Below are positions 8,248 through 16,309 of a DNA stretch of 64,000 nucleotides, piece after piece (the stretch's first letter is position 1; each line of letters starts with the position of its first letter). The translations under genes and the position numbers were made by a program. The notes beneath the pieces are model-generated. The model was given only the letters and a program-made list of their open reading frames with translations, made no database searches and was not told where the DNA came from. This DNA comes from Phascolarctobacterium_A succinatutens_B (GTDB lineage Bacteria; Bacillota; Negativicutes; Acidaminococcales; Acidaminococcaceae), in assembly GCF_958453765.1 (NCBI RefSeq), contig NZ_CAUDZA010000001.1, forward strand, positions 124,001 through 188,000, given 5' to 3'.

Positions 8248-8994
8248 ATGCTGTCCAAGAGCTCATTTTTCACAACAATTCTGCTGCTTCTGCCTGCTCT
8301 GGCAAGCGCACAGACAGCAGATGATGATCTGCAGCTGGAGCTGCGTTATTATGCACCTAAACTGAAATTTACATCTCACGGAATTGTGCCTGCTGCTTAC
8401 AGTAATTTCCGCGATACGCTCAACATTAAAAACGGTAATGCACCCGAATACAGGTTAAGTGGCAAAAACTGGTATGTAGATTACATAGCTATCCACGAAA
8501 AAGGCTATGCCTCACACCACATTCCGGCACAAGGCAGCCTGGTTCCGGTGGACAGCCGCACCAAGCTGAATCTGGACTATGCTTCCTTTAACTATCTTTC
8601 TCCCATCAAAACAACAGAAAACGGCACCGCCTACTGGCTCGCAGGCCTGCGCTGTTACCGCTTCGATACTGCGTTGCAGTTCAGCAGTCCCGTACCGGCA
8701 CTTAACAAAAAGTATGCTAAGCAGCTGAACCAGTTCGCCCCTGCCTTCGGCATCGGCGGCAAGCATTACCTTGATGAGGCACACCGGCTGCAGCTTTACA
8801 GCGAGCTTTCTGGCTTGCCCTTAGGCGGCCGCGGGCACACCTACGACCTTGATATCGGCGTAAAATACAGTCCTTGTAAAAACCTCAGCGCCAACGCCGG
8901 CTACCGTATTCTGGATTTAAAAATCAAAAACGATGACGGCACCGGTCTGTACAAGCTTTCCGGCTGGTACGGCGCCCTGAGCTACAGCTTTTAA
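8248..8994 (+). CDS. Exported outer-membrane beta-barrel protein, function unknown
   Basis: A 248-residue protein with a clear signal peptide (hydrophobic FFTTILLLLPALASA, predicted cut after Ala21). The mature part has alternating polar and hydrophobic stretches and ends in Tyr-Ser-Phe, as outer-membrane barrels do (GWYGALSYSF). A membrane-inserted small barrel is therefore likely, and this is evidence that the organism has an outer membrane. The start at 8248 has GGGAGGG seven bases upstream; the ATG at 8242 abuts that signal. The exported hydrolase gene follows after 35 bases, so the two may be co-transcribed. No specific function can be named. Confidence 0.75.
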   Translation: MLSKSSFFTTILLLLPALASAQTADDDLQLELRYYAPKLKFTSHGIVPAAYSNFRDTLNIKNGNAPEYRLSGKNWYVDYIAIHEKGYASHHIPAQGSLVPVDSRTKLNLDYASFNYLSPIKTTENGTAYWLAGLRCYRFDTALQFSSPVPALNKKYAKQLNQFAPAFGIGGKHYLDEAHRLQLYSELSGLPLGGRGHTYDLDIGVKYSPCKNLSANAGYRILDLKIKNDDGTGLYKLSGWYGALSYSF

Positions 8995-9029
8995 CATTTT
9001 ATTATGAAAACCAAAGAGGAGGTTCCGGC

Positions 9030-10112
9030 ATGAAAACAATCACCGCTTTACTTATGGCAACACTTATTATGTGTCCCTGCAGCAGCATCATGGCTAAAAA
9101 TCCTGCTGCCTCTGTAACCGACAAAGCACAAAAGGCATCAATTTCTACCATTAAAGATTTGGATAACGGGCGTTTGTACGTAATGGATTATACGGCAGAC
9201 TATAAGCTGGACAAAATGCTGCAGCAGAATGTCAACAGCGTTGACACCATGCTGGCCTTCGTCGGCAGGGAGCTTCTCGGCGCAGCCAAACCGGCTCCGG
9301 GCGCCATTGACGCCGGCTGCAGTGCCTTCGCCGGACGCACGGAAGAAGGCAAGCCTATCTACGGACGCAACTTTGACTATAAAATGAAAATGACTGCCGT
9401 AATGGTACGTACTGCTCCTAAGGACGGCTATCGCTCTATCGGTATGGCGGATGCAGGCTGGGTAGGATACGATATCGGCAGCCTCAGCGACGGCAAGAGT
9501 GATTTATCGGCAGCAGTAGCAATGCCATACCTGATTATGGACGGTATGAACGAAAAGGGCCTTGCTGTCAGCGTGCTGAAGCTGGACGGCAAGCCTACGC
9601 ATCAGCGCACCGGCAAGCCTCAGATTACAACAACAGCTGCTCTGCGCCTGATGCTTGATAAGGCAGCCAATGTAGACGAAGCTTTAGCATTATTGGAAAA
9701 ATATGATATGAATTCATCTATGGAAACTGCCAACTTCCATTTTCTGCTCAGCGATGCAGACGGAAAAAACGTTGTTTTGGAATATACTATTGATGATATG
9801 ACTGTTATCGATACCAATTATGTTGCCAACCATTATCTGGCACCCAAAATGCATGGATTGGGACACGCCTATGACCGCTTTGCTGTACTGGATTCTGCTG
9901 TAAAGTTTAAAAAGAGCATCTTTACGCCCTTTGAAGCTATGTCCCTGCTTTCCCTGGTCAGCCAGCCGGAAACCGAAGAAGCAACCAGCATGACACAATG
10001 GTCCGTAGTATATAATCTGCATGACCTGACAGCGCAGGTTGCCATCCGCAGAAATTATGATAAGCTGTTTAACTTTACGCTGGCAGATTTAAGCGGCAAG
10101 GCTAAAATCTAA
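9030..10112 (+). CDS. Exported linear-amide C-N hydrolase (choloylglycine hydrolase family, Ntn fold)
   Basis: A 360-residue precursor with an N-terminal signal peptide. Family residues are visible: nucleophile Cys97 (AGCSAF), Arg113 and Asp116 in GRNFD at exactly the spacing of bile salt hydrolases (+16 and +19), Asn174 in GMNEKGL, Asn267 in VANHYL, and the C-terminal TQWSVVYNL segment. In cytoplasmic bile salt hydrolases the nucleophile follows the start Met. Here a signal peptide plus about 70 residues precede it, so a pro-segment must be removed before Gly96-Cys97 is exposed. The substrate could be conjugated bile acids, N-acyl amino acids, acyl-homoserine lactones or penicillin V; sequence alone does not decide. 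The start has GAGGAGG. Confidence 0.85.
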   Translation: MKTITALLMATLIMCPCSSIMAKNPAASVTDKAQKASISTIKDLDNGRLYVMDYTADYKLDKMLQQNVNSVDTMLAFVGRELLGAAKPAPGAIDAGCSAFAGRTEEGKPIYGRNFDYKMKMTAVMVRTAPKDGYRSIGMADAGWVGYDIGSLSDGKSDLSAAVAMPYLIMDGMNEKGLAVSVLKLDGKPTHQRTGKPQITTTAALRLMLDKAANVDEALALLEKYDMNSSMETANFHFLLSDADGKNVVLEYTIDDMTVIDTNYVANHYLAPKMHGLGHAYDRFAVLDSAVKFKKSIFTPFEAMSLLSLVSQPETEEATSMTQWSVVYNLHDLTAQVAIRRNYDKLFNFTLADLSGKAKI

Positions 10113-10134
10113 ATTATAACCATATACCTTAAGC

Positions 10135-10176
10135 AAAAAGAAGCTGACAGGCACCTATGTGCCGCAGCTTCTTTTT
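10135..10176. terminator. Bidirectional intrinsic terminator
   Basis: Stem AAGAAGCTG/CAGCTTCTT with T runs on both strands. It serves the Ntn hydrolase on the plus strand and the polymerase partner gene on the minus strand. Confidence 0.85.
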
Positions 10177-10189
10177 TGTATGACCACTT

Positions 10190-10393
10190 TCAGCAGTCCC
10201 AGCCAGCCTGCTGCTTCTCCTGCTCCTCCATCTGCAGGCGCACCCGCTGCGCCGTACTGCTTACGGCGGCAGCATGTCCCTCCAGCGCGGCGAAGGGTGC
10301 AAACTGCGCCGCCCGCTCTGCCAGCGGCATCTGCCGGTGCCGCTTTGATACATGATGCGGCAAATTGATAATATCCTCATAACTATCGTTCAT
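10190..10393 (-). CDS. Small protein coupled to Y-family polymerase
   Basis: A 67-residue soluble protein containing NLPHHVSKRHRQMP and AERAAQFAPFAALEGHA. I recognise this type as a small conserved protein often encoded next to UmuC/DinB-like polymerases in firmicutes, similar to the YolD group. Its ATG overlaps the polymerase stop codon (ATGA at 10390-10393), which implies translational coupling and a joint role, perhaps as an accessory or regulator of translesion synthesis. No catalytic residues are apparent. Confidence 0.7.
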   Translation of the reverse strand: MNDSYEDIINLPHHVSKRHRQMPLAERAAQFAPFAALEGHAAAVSSTAQRVRLQMEEQEKQQAGWDC

Positions 10394-11865
10394 GCCTTGT
10401 GCCCTCCTATCTGTTCGTTGCGCTCCTTTGCTGTTGCCCCGTCAAGCAGGCTCATGCCCTTCAAAACGGCATTCTTGCCAAAGCGCCGCTTAATCTCCAG
10501 CTGTGCCTGCTGCAATCTGTTTTCGCGCTGCCCTACAGCCTGCTGCACTGCCTCATTCCCAAAGTCAAACAAGCTCAGCTCCTGTTCCTGCTTCTTGGCC
10601 GCAGCCTGCGCCGGAAGCACATGATTCGCTGCCAAAGTCAGCCGCCGCACTAAAAGATTGCTGTCCGTAATGCGCTCGTACAAATCCGCTGCCGCCTGCA
10701 CCAGCAGTTTAGATGAAGAAGAAAAGCTCCCCAGATTAAAGCTGCCATGCGCATGCTGCGGCACCCTGCGCCCGTAACGGTCAATCTTCACCGTGCCCTG
10801 ATAGCTGCTGCCCTGCTTCAAATTATCGATGTCATAGCCCACAGTAAGCACTATCTGGTCAGTCACCAGCGCCTTGCTCACCAGCTCCAGCGCCAACGCA
10901 TCCGCCATCTCGCGCAGCACCAAAAGTGCCTCCGCCGATTCATACGCACGATGCAGCACCTGTCCCGAGCTCAGGCTGCAGACCTGCGGCCGGTAGCCCT
11001 TCACATCGGCAATCGTACAAGGCTCCCATCCCCAGGCATGGTCAATCAAAAGCTCCGCATTTTTTCCGAAAAGACGGTACAGCAGCTCTTCATTATATAC
11101 CGAACAGCGCGCTATATCACCCATAGTATATATGCCCCGCGCCTCCAGCTTGCTTGCGTAGCCACGGCCTACGCGCCAGAAATCCGTCAGCGGCCGGTGC
11201 TGCCACAGCTCACGCCGAAAGCTCTGCTCGTCCAGCTCCGCAATACGCACGCCGTTGGCATCCGCAGCAATATGCTTCGCCCGCACATCCATCGCCACCT
11301 TCGCCAAAAACAAATTAGTGCCGATGCCTGCGGTAGCGGTAATACCCGTTTCGCGCAAAACATCCAGAATAATACGCATCGCCAGCTCCCGCGCCGACAA
11401 GCCGTAAAGCTCAAAATACTGCGTTACGTCCATAAAAACCTCGTCAACAGAATAAACGATGATATCCTCCGGCGCAACATAACGCAAATAAATTTCGTAA
11501 ATCCGCGTGCTATATTCCATATAATAAGCCATCCGCGGCGGCGCAATAATAAAATCCAGTGCCAGCTGCGACTCGGCCTGCAGCTGCGCATAAGAGCACG
11601 ACGAACCGCAAAGCTGCCTGCCGGGAGCAGCAAAACGCCGTGCGGCATTTATCCGCTGCACACGCTGCTTCACCTCAAACAAGCGCCCGCGCCCCGGAAT
11701 ACCGTAGCTTTTCAGCGAAGGCGTCACCGCCAGACAGATGGTTTTATCCGTCCGCCGCTCATCCGCCACCACCAGATTAGTATCCAGAGGATCAAGTCCG
11801 CGCTCACGACATTCTACCGATGCATAAAACGATTTCAAATCTATAGCAATATAGGTACGCTGCAA
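10390..11865 (-). CDS. Y-family DNA polymerase (UmuC/DinB-like)
   Basis: Translesion DNA polymerase, 491 residues. The palm motifs are present: AIDLKSFYASVECRERGLDP with the first metal Asp, and YSVDEVFMDVT with the catalytic Asp-Glu pair. The thumb helix-hairpin-helix region and the little finger domain follow. The longer C-terminus and the small downstream partner make it closer to the firmicute UvrX/UmuC-like group than to short DinB proteins. The start is TTG at 11865 with AGGAGGAG upstream. I could not find a standard LexA box upstream, so damage control is not shown. Confidence 0.9.
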   Translation of the reverse strand: MQRTYIAIDLKSFYASVECRERGLDPLDTNLVVADERRTDKTICLAVTPSLKSYGIPGRGRLFEVKQRVQRINAARRFAAPGRQLCGSSCSYAQLQAESQLALDFIIAPPRMAYYMEYSTRIYEIYLRYVAPEDIIVYSVDEVFMDVTQYFELYGLSARELAMRIILDVLRETGITATAGIGTNLFLAKVAMDVRAKHIAADANGVRIAELDEQSFRRELWQHRPLTDFWRVGRGYASKLEARGIYTMGDIARCSVYNEELLYRLFGKNAELLIDHAWGWEPCTIADVKGYRPQVCSLSSGQVLHRAYESAEALLVLREMADALALELVSKALVTDQIVLTVGYDIDNLKQGSSYQGTVKIDRYGRRVPQHAHGSFNLGSFSSSSKLLVQAAADLYERITDSNLLVRRLTLAANHVLPAQAAAKKQEQELSLFDFGNEAVQQAVGQRENRLQQAQLEIKRRFGKNAVLKGMSLLDGATAKERNEQIGGHKA

Positions 11866-11899
11866 CGCCTTCTCCTCCTTTACTGTCAGCTTTGTTTTT

Positions 11900-11928
11900 A
11901 TTATAGCACTTTCAAGCGTACATGTCTG
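11900..11928 (-). promoter_or_regulatory. Promoter of the Y-family polymerase gene
   Basis: CAGACA (11928-11923), 17-base spacer, TATAAT (11905-11900) on the minus strand, about 35 bases before the TTG start. Confidence 0.55.
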
Positions 11929-11963
11929 TATTATAATAAAAATATTTTCGTTATTTTAGACAA

Positions 11964-11996
11964 AGAAAATCCCCTGCACACAATCAGGCAGGGGAA
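11964..11996 (-). terminator. Intrinsic terminator after yitT-like gene
   Basis: Stem CCCCTGC/GCAGGGG followed on the minus strand by TTTTCTTT. Confidence 0.8.
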
Positions 11997-12008
11997 CAAC
12001 GCAAATTC

Positions 12009-12905
12009 TTATTCATGCTTCTCCGGGAATTTAGGTCTGGGGAAGTTAGGCCCGGACGGCTTAAGCGTAAAGCCACGGCCGAAGACATCGTTAACATCAC
12101 TGATAATCATAAAAGCACTGGGGTCAATCTCGCGCACAATGGAGCGTACCTTTGCCAGCTGCGTCAGCTTGATGACTACAAAAACCAGCTCGCGGTGACG
12201 ATGCGTAAAGCAGCCCTCGCCGCTGATATAGGTAACACCGCGGCCAACGATTTTAATAATCGCTTCCGCAATCTCCTCGTGATGCTCGCTGATGATGATA
12301 ACCTTCTTTTTATAATCAAAGCCTGTCGTAAACGCATTACAGGTTTTAGTCATCACAAAAAAGGTAAGCAATGTATACAGCACCGGCTCAATACCGAATA
12401 AGGAAACGCTGGCCAGCAGCAGGCAGATGTTGAAGGCAAAGCCTGTCGTACTGATAGAGATAGAATAATTTTTCTGGATAATAGCGCCGATAATATCCGT
12501 ACCGCCGCTGGAGCCGCCCACGCGGTACATGCACGCAGCACCGATGCCGTAAAGCACACCGCCGGCAATGCAGGCCAGCAGCTTGTCATGCACTACAGTA
12601 TAGGTCGACAAAAAATGAAAGAAATCCAGGGATACAGAAAAAGCAATAATACCATACAGCGCGCTGATAGTATATTCCCTGTCCATATACTTATAGGCTA
12701 AAAAGAACAGCGGCACGTTGCAGATTAAGCTGGTAGCGCCCATCGGCAGGCCGGCAACATAATAAGCAAGTACGGCAACGCCGCCGATGCCGCCGCTGAG
12801 CATCTTATTAGGCATATAAAAGGTATTCATGGCAATACCCATAATCGCACAGGCCAAGGTCACCATAGCATAATGGTAAAGTTTTTTCTTCAAAGCGGGA
12901 TTCAT
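12009..12905 (-). CDS. YitT family membrane protein
   Basis: A 298-residue protein with about five hydrophobic segments in the first 200 residues (YitT/DUF161 region) and a soluble C-terminal DUF2179 domain (KKVIIISEHHEEIAEAIIKIVGRGVTYISGEG). The family is common in firmicutes and is thought to transport or sense small molecules, but no substrate is established. The start at 12905 is set by AAAGGAG seven bases upstream; longer readings lack a signal. Confidence 0.88.
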   Translation of the reverse strand: MNPALKKKLYHYAMVTLACAIMGIAMNTFYMPNKMLSGGIGGVAVLAYYVAGLPMGATSLICNVPLFFLAYKYMDREYTISALYGIIAFSVSLDFFHFLSTYTVVHDKLLACIAGGVLYGIGAACMYRVGGSSGGTDIIGAIIQKNYSISISTTGFAFNICLLLASVSLFGIEPVLYTLLTFFVMTKTCNAFTTGFDYKKKVIIISEHHEEIAEAIIKIVGRGVTYISGEGCFTHRHRELVFVVIKLTQLAKVRSIVREIDPSAFMIISDVNDVFGRGFTLKPSGPNFPRPKFPEKHE

Positions 12906-13031
12906 AGAGTTCTCCTTTGCAAGCAAAATATTCTGAATATGTTTTTTATGTATATATTGTAACACTTTAACGCAGAAAGGCAACAACTAAATATTTTTCT
13001 CGCCAAAATCCCGAACGTTCGAAAAAAATTC

Positions 13032-13060
13032 TTGCTATGCAGGCATAAGCAGTATAAAAT
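13032..13060 (+). promoter_or_regulatory. Promoter of the ispE gene group
   Basis: TTGCTA (13032-13037), 17-base spacer, TAAAAT (13055-13060), 35 bases before the ispE ATG. Confidence 0.55.
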
Positions 13061-13095
13061 AATACTGTATACAACATTAGGCAGGTGAACTTATA

Positions 13096-13956
13096 ATGAA
13101 GCAAATAAAAGAAACGGCATACGCCAAAATAAATCTGGGACTTGATATTCTCGGCAAGCGAGAGGACGGCTACCATGAGGTAAGTATGATTATGCAGAGC
13201 GTCGGTCTGAGCGACGAGGTTGTTATCAGCAAGGGCAACGGCATTCAGATCAGCTGCAATCTGCACAACCTCAGCTGCGGTCCTGATAACCTGGCCTACA
13301 GAGCAGCCGCATTGCTCGCAGGTCACTGCGATATTATTCCGAACGTTCACATCGCCTTGAACAAAAAAATTTTTCTGGCGGCAGGACTGGCAGGCGGCAG
13401 CAGTGATGCAGCAGCAGTTTTGCGCGGTCTGAACCGTTATTGGGAGCTTAACCTGGAAAATTATGAACTGGAACAGCTCGCTGCACAATTAGGCAGCGAT
13501 ATCCCCTTCTGCATCGAAGGCGGCACCATGCTGGCAACAGGACGCGGTGAAGTCCTCACCAAGCTGGAGGACATGCCCGAAACCTGGCTGGTACTGGCCA
13601 AGCCCCGCGGACTGGAGGTTTCCACCGCCTGGGTTTACAAGAACTTTAACCACGGCCGTGTAGTTCATGCACCCTGCATCTGGCAGCTGGAAGCATATCT
13701 GCGCGAAGGCGACAAAGCCATCGTTCCCTACATGGGCAATGTTTTAGAAACAGTAACTATCCCGGCACACCCCGTTATAGCCTCTATTAAGGCTGCTATG
13801 CTGGGAGCAGGCGCCTACTATTCTCTTATGAGCGGCAGCGGCCCGACAGTATTCGGTCTTACCGCTGACAAAGAAACTGCGGAACGTGTGCAGCAGGCAC
13901 TGACAGATTTTGATGTAGAAACAGCTATTACGACAACTATCGGAAGGAGAAACTAA
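13096..13956 (+). CDS. ispE: 4-diphosphocytidyl-2-C-methyl-D-erythritol kinase
   Basis: GHMP kinase of the MEP isoprenoid pathway, which phosphorylates CDP-methylerythritol in the cytoplasm. Full length at 286 residues. Visible motifs are the start AYAKINLGLDILGKREDGYHE, the ATP-binding glycine loop AAGLAGGSSDAAAVL, and the C-terminal SGSGPTVFGL. It heads a tight plus-strand run: the gntR gene starts one base after its stop. Confidence 0.96.
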   Translation: MKQIKETAYAKINLGLDILGKREDGYHEVSMIMQSVGLSDEVVISKGNGIQISCNLHNLSCGPDNLAYRAAALLAGHCDIIPNVHIALNKKIFLAAGLAGGSSDAAAVLRGLNRYWELNLENYELEQLAAQLGSDIPFCIEGGTMLATGRGEVLTKLEDMPETWLVLAKPRGLEVSTAWVYKNFNHGRVVHAPCIWQLEAYLREGDKAIVPYMGNVLETVTIPAHPVIASIKAAMLGAGAYYSLMSGSGPTVFGLTADKETAERVQQALTDFDVETAITTTIGRRN

Positions 13957-13957
13957 T

Positions 13958-14650
13958 ATGTCCGGACATTTGCAGCCTATAAAACTAGACAGCTACAAGC
14001 CTCTGCGTGAGCTTGTCTGTGAAAATATCCGTCAAGCCATTATTGACGGCACCTTCAGCCCCGGGGAACGCCTCATGGAAATCCAGCTGGCTGACGAAAT
14101 GGGCGTAAGCCGTACGCCCGTGCGCGAAGCTATCCGTAAGCTGGAGCTGGAAGGCTTTGTAGTTATGATTCCCCGTCGCGGTACCTATGTTGCCGATATT
14201 TCCATTAAAGATATCACCGAAATTTACGAAATCCGTATCAGCCTTGATATTCTGGCTGCCGGTCTGGCTGCCGAGCGTATTACGGATGAGGAGCTTGAGC
14301 AGCTTAACGGTTATCTTATTGAAATCGGCCAGCATATCGCCAACAACGATATGGATAAAATCGTCGAAGTAGATACTGCTTTCCACGATATGTTATACAC
14401 TGCCAGCCGCAACGAGCGTCTGCGCAGCATCATCAATAACCTGCGCGAGCAGATGACTACTATCCGCGGCCGTTCCATGAGCTACCCGGGACGTTTGGTG
14501 GAAACTATGGACGAGCACCGCAACTTGGTAGAAGCTATTGCCGCACATGATGTAGAACGTGCGCAGTACGCAGCCCGTATCCATCTGGAAAACGCCGAGC
14601 ATACCCTCATGCGTTCCCTCAGCGAGCATCTGCCGCAGAAGAAGGCGTAA
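13958..14650 (+). CDS. GntR family transcriptional regulator (FadR/FCD subfamily)
   Basis: A 230-residue DNA-binding regulator. The N-terminal winged helix shows the family recognition stretch VSRTPVREAIRKLELEGFV and the wing PRRGTYVADI. The all-helical FCD ligand-binding domain follows (EIYEIRISLDILAAGLAAERI, with later His residues that usually bind metal or ligand). The gene is translationally tight with ispE (1-base gap) and the nucleotidyltransferase (2-base gap). The effector cannot be told from sequence. Confidence 0.92.
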   Translation: MSGHLQPIKLDSYKPLRELVCENIRQAIIDGTFSPGERLMEIQLADEMGVSRTPVREAIRKLELEGFVVMIPRRGTYVADISIKDITEIYEIRISLDILAAGLAAERITDEELEQLNGYLIEIGQHIANNDMDKIVEVDTAFHDMLYTASRNERLRSIINNLREQMTTIRGRSMSYPGRLVETMDEHRNLVEAIAAHDVERAQYAARIHLENAEHTLMRSLSEHLPQKKA

Positions 14651-14652
14651 GC

Positions 14653-15447
14653 ATGACAACTGCTAATATAGATGCTTTTATTGTAGCAGGCGGCCTCAGT
14701 CCCTGGCTGAAGTCCTATGCCGGCACCGAACACCGCTGCCTGGCACCGCTTGGCGATAAGCGCCTCATAGACTATATCATTGCAGCCCTGCAGGGAAGCG
14801 GACGCATCCGCCGTATTGTCGTAGCTGCCCGCCCCGAAGCCTTGGCGCTTTTAGAGGGTACGTTACCGGCCGACGTTCTGCTATGTGAAGCCGCAGGCGA
14901 CCTGCCGGCTACAGCCTTCGCTGCCTCCGAAGCCTTAGGCCCTGATGCCAGTGAAAAGCTGCTGGGAGTATGCGACGACATTCCGCTGCTGACCTCCCTT
15001 GCAGTACGCGACTTTCTTGCAGCCTGCAATGCCTTCCCCGAAGGCCAGCTTTATTATCCCATCATCCCCAAGGATGCCTGCCTGAGTGCTTATCCCGATG
15101 CCCAGCGCACCTACGGCAAGCTGCGTGACGGCGTCTTTACCGGCGGCAACATGATGCTGATGGCCAAAGAGATTATTCCCGGCGGTCAGCAAAAAGCACG
15201 CGAAATCTTTGCCCGCCGCAAATCACCGCTTAAGCTGTGCAACTGGCTCGGATGGGGCTTTTTAATAAAGCTCCTGTGCCATCGCCTGACAATGGCCGAT
15301 GCGGAAGCACGCACCTCCGCACTTCTGGAAATGCGCTGCAAAGCCATCATCACCCGTCATGCATGTATCGGCATGGATATAGATAAACCAAGTGACTTAG
15401 AACTTGCAAGGAGGACGCTTACATATGGTAAAAGCCAAAAGAATTGA
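14653..15447 (+). CDS. Nucleotidyltransferase family protein (MobA-like fold)
   Basis: A 264-residue protein with a Rossmann-like NTP-transferase start (IDAFIVAGG) and a downstream lysine/asparagine segment, similar to MobA/GlmU-type pyrophosphorylase domains. Later parts (GVCDDIPLLTS, then DGVFTGGNMMLMAKEII) match the acceptor-sugar or substrate region of such enzymes. The substrate is not known. It lies between gntR and purR in a run leading to glmU and its end overlaps the purR start by 23 bases. Confidence 0.78.
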   Translation: MTTANIDAFIVAGGLSPWLKSYAGTEHRCLAPLGDKRLIDYIIAALQGSGRIRRIVVAARPEALALLEGTLPADVLLCEAAGDLPATAFAASEALGPDASEKLLGVCDDIPLLTSLAVRDFLAACNAFPEGQLYYPIIPKDACLSAYPDAQRTYGKLRDGVFTGGNMMLMAKEIIPGGQQKAREIFARRKSPLKLCNWLGWGFLIKLLCHRLTMADAEARTSALLEMRCKAIITRHACIGMDIDKPSDLELARRTLTYGKSQKN

Positions 15448-16234
15448 ACGCGTAGCAGCGTTAAGTAAACTTTTAGCCGATCATCCATATCGGCTGTTTT
15501 CATTTTCATATTTCTGCAAAAAATTTGCTATCGCCAAATCCACCCTCAGCGAGGATGTTTTAGCCGTAAAATCAGGATTGGAGCTTTACGGCCTCGGCAA
15601 GGTAGAAACCGTTTCCGGCGCTGCCGGCGGCGTGCGCTTTATCCCCGGCCATCTGCCGGAGGATGACGCAGCCTTCTTGGAAGAGCTGGCTGCCCGCCTC
15701 ACCTCTCCGGACCGCATCCTGCCAGGCGGTATGCTTTATACTACCGATATTCTCTGCCATCCGGAAACCGTAGTGCGTCTGGGTGAAATTTTTATGCTCC
15801 GTCTGCAGGAGCTGGCACCGGACTGCATCATGACGGTTGAAACAAGCGGTATTCCGCTTGCTATGCAGACAGCGCGTGCCTTTAACGTGCCACTCGTTAT
15901 CGCCCGTCACACCAGTGATATTACCGAAGGCAGCACCGTCAACATCAATTACGTCAGCGGTTCCACCAAGGTTATCCAAAACATGGCCATGCCCAAGCGC
16001 GCATTGCATCCCGGCAACCGTGTGCTGATTGTGGATGATGTTATGAAGGGCGGTGGCACCGCCAAGGGTATGATTGCTTTGGCACATGAGGTTGGCGCTC
16101 AGGTTGTAGGCAAAGCCTTTTTAATTGCCACCGCTGCACCGGACCGCAAGCTGGTAGAAGATTATACTGCCTTCTTCACCCTGCATAACGTAGACGAAGA
16201 GCAGCAGAAGGTAACATTGGAAGTAAATAAATAA
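15425..16234 (+). CDS. purR: Pur operon repressor, PurR type of firmicutes
   Basis: A 269-residue regulator: an N-terminal winged helix (about residues 1-75, RIERVAALSKLLADHPYRLF) and a phosphoribosyltransferase-fold domain that binds PRPP as effector. The PRPP loop is visible as VLIVDDVMKGGGTAKGM. The start at 15425 has AAGGAGG ten bases upstream; an earlier TTG is less likely. It is close to glmU and prs, the latter making PRPP, the same effector. Confidence 0.92.
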   Translation: MVKAKRIERVAALSKLLADHPYRLFSFSYFCKKFAIAKSTLSEDVLAVKSGLELYGLGKVETVSGAAGGVRFIPGHLPEDDAAFLEELAARLTSPDRILPGGMLYTTDILCHPETVVRLGEIFMLRLQELAPDCIMTVETSGIPLAMQTARAFNVPLVIARHTSDITEGSTVNINYVSGSTKVIQNMAMPKRALHPGNRVLIVDDVMKGGGTAKGMIALAHEVGAQVVGKAFLIATAAPDRKLVEDYTAFFTLHNVDEEQQKVTLEVNK

Positions 16235-16309
16235 TATAGAATATGTCAGGCTGGCTAGAAGGTGTCGTAAGATGGTGCCTTATAGACGGCCAGGAAAGGA
16301 AGAACTCAC

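Noticed and set aside
10747..12198. 483-codon plus-strand open frame
   Set aside because: Runs antisense through the Y-family polymerase gene and into yitT; composition is that of a shadow.
13012..13022. CGAACGTTCG palindrome as a LexA (SOS) site
   Set aside because: The firmicute site has four bases between the half-sites; here the half-sites are fused, and the neighbours are not damage genes.
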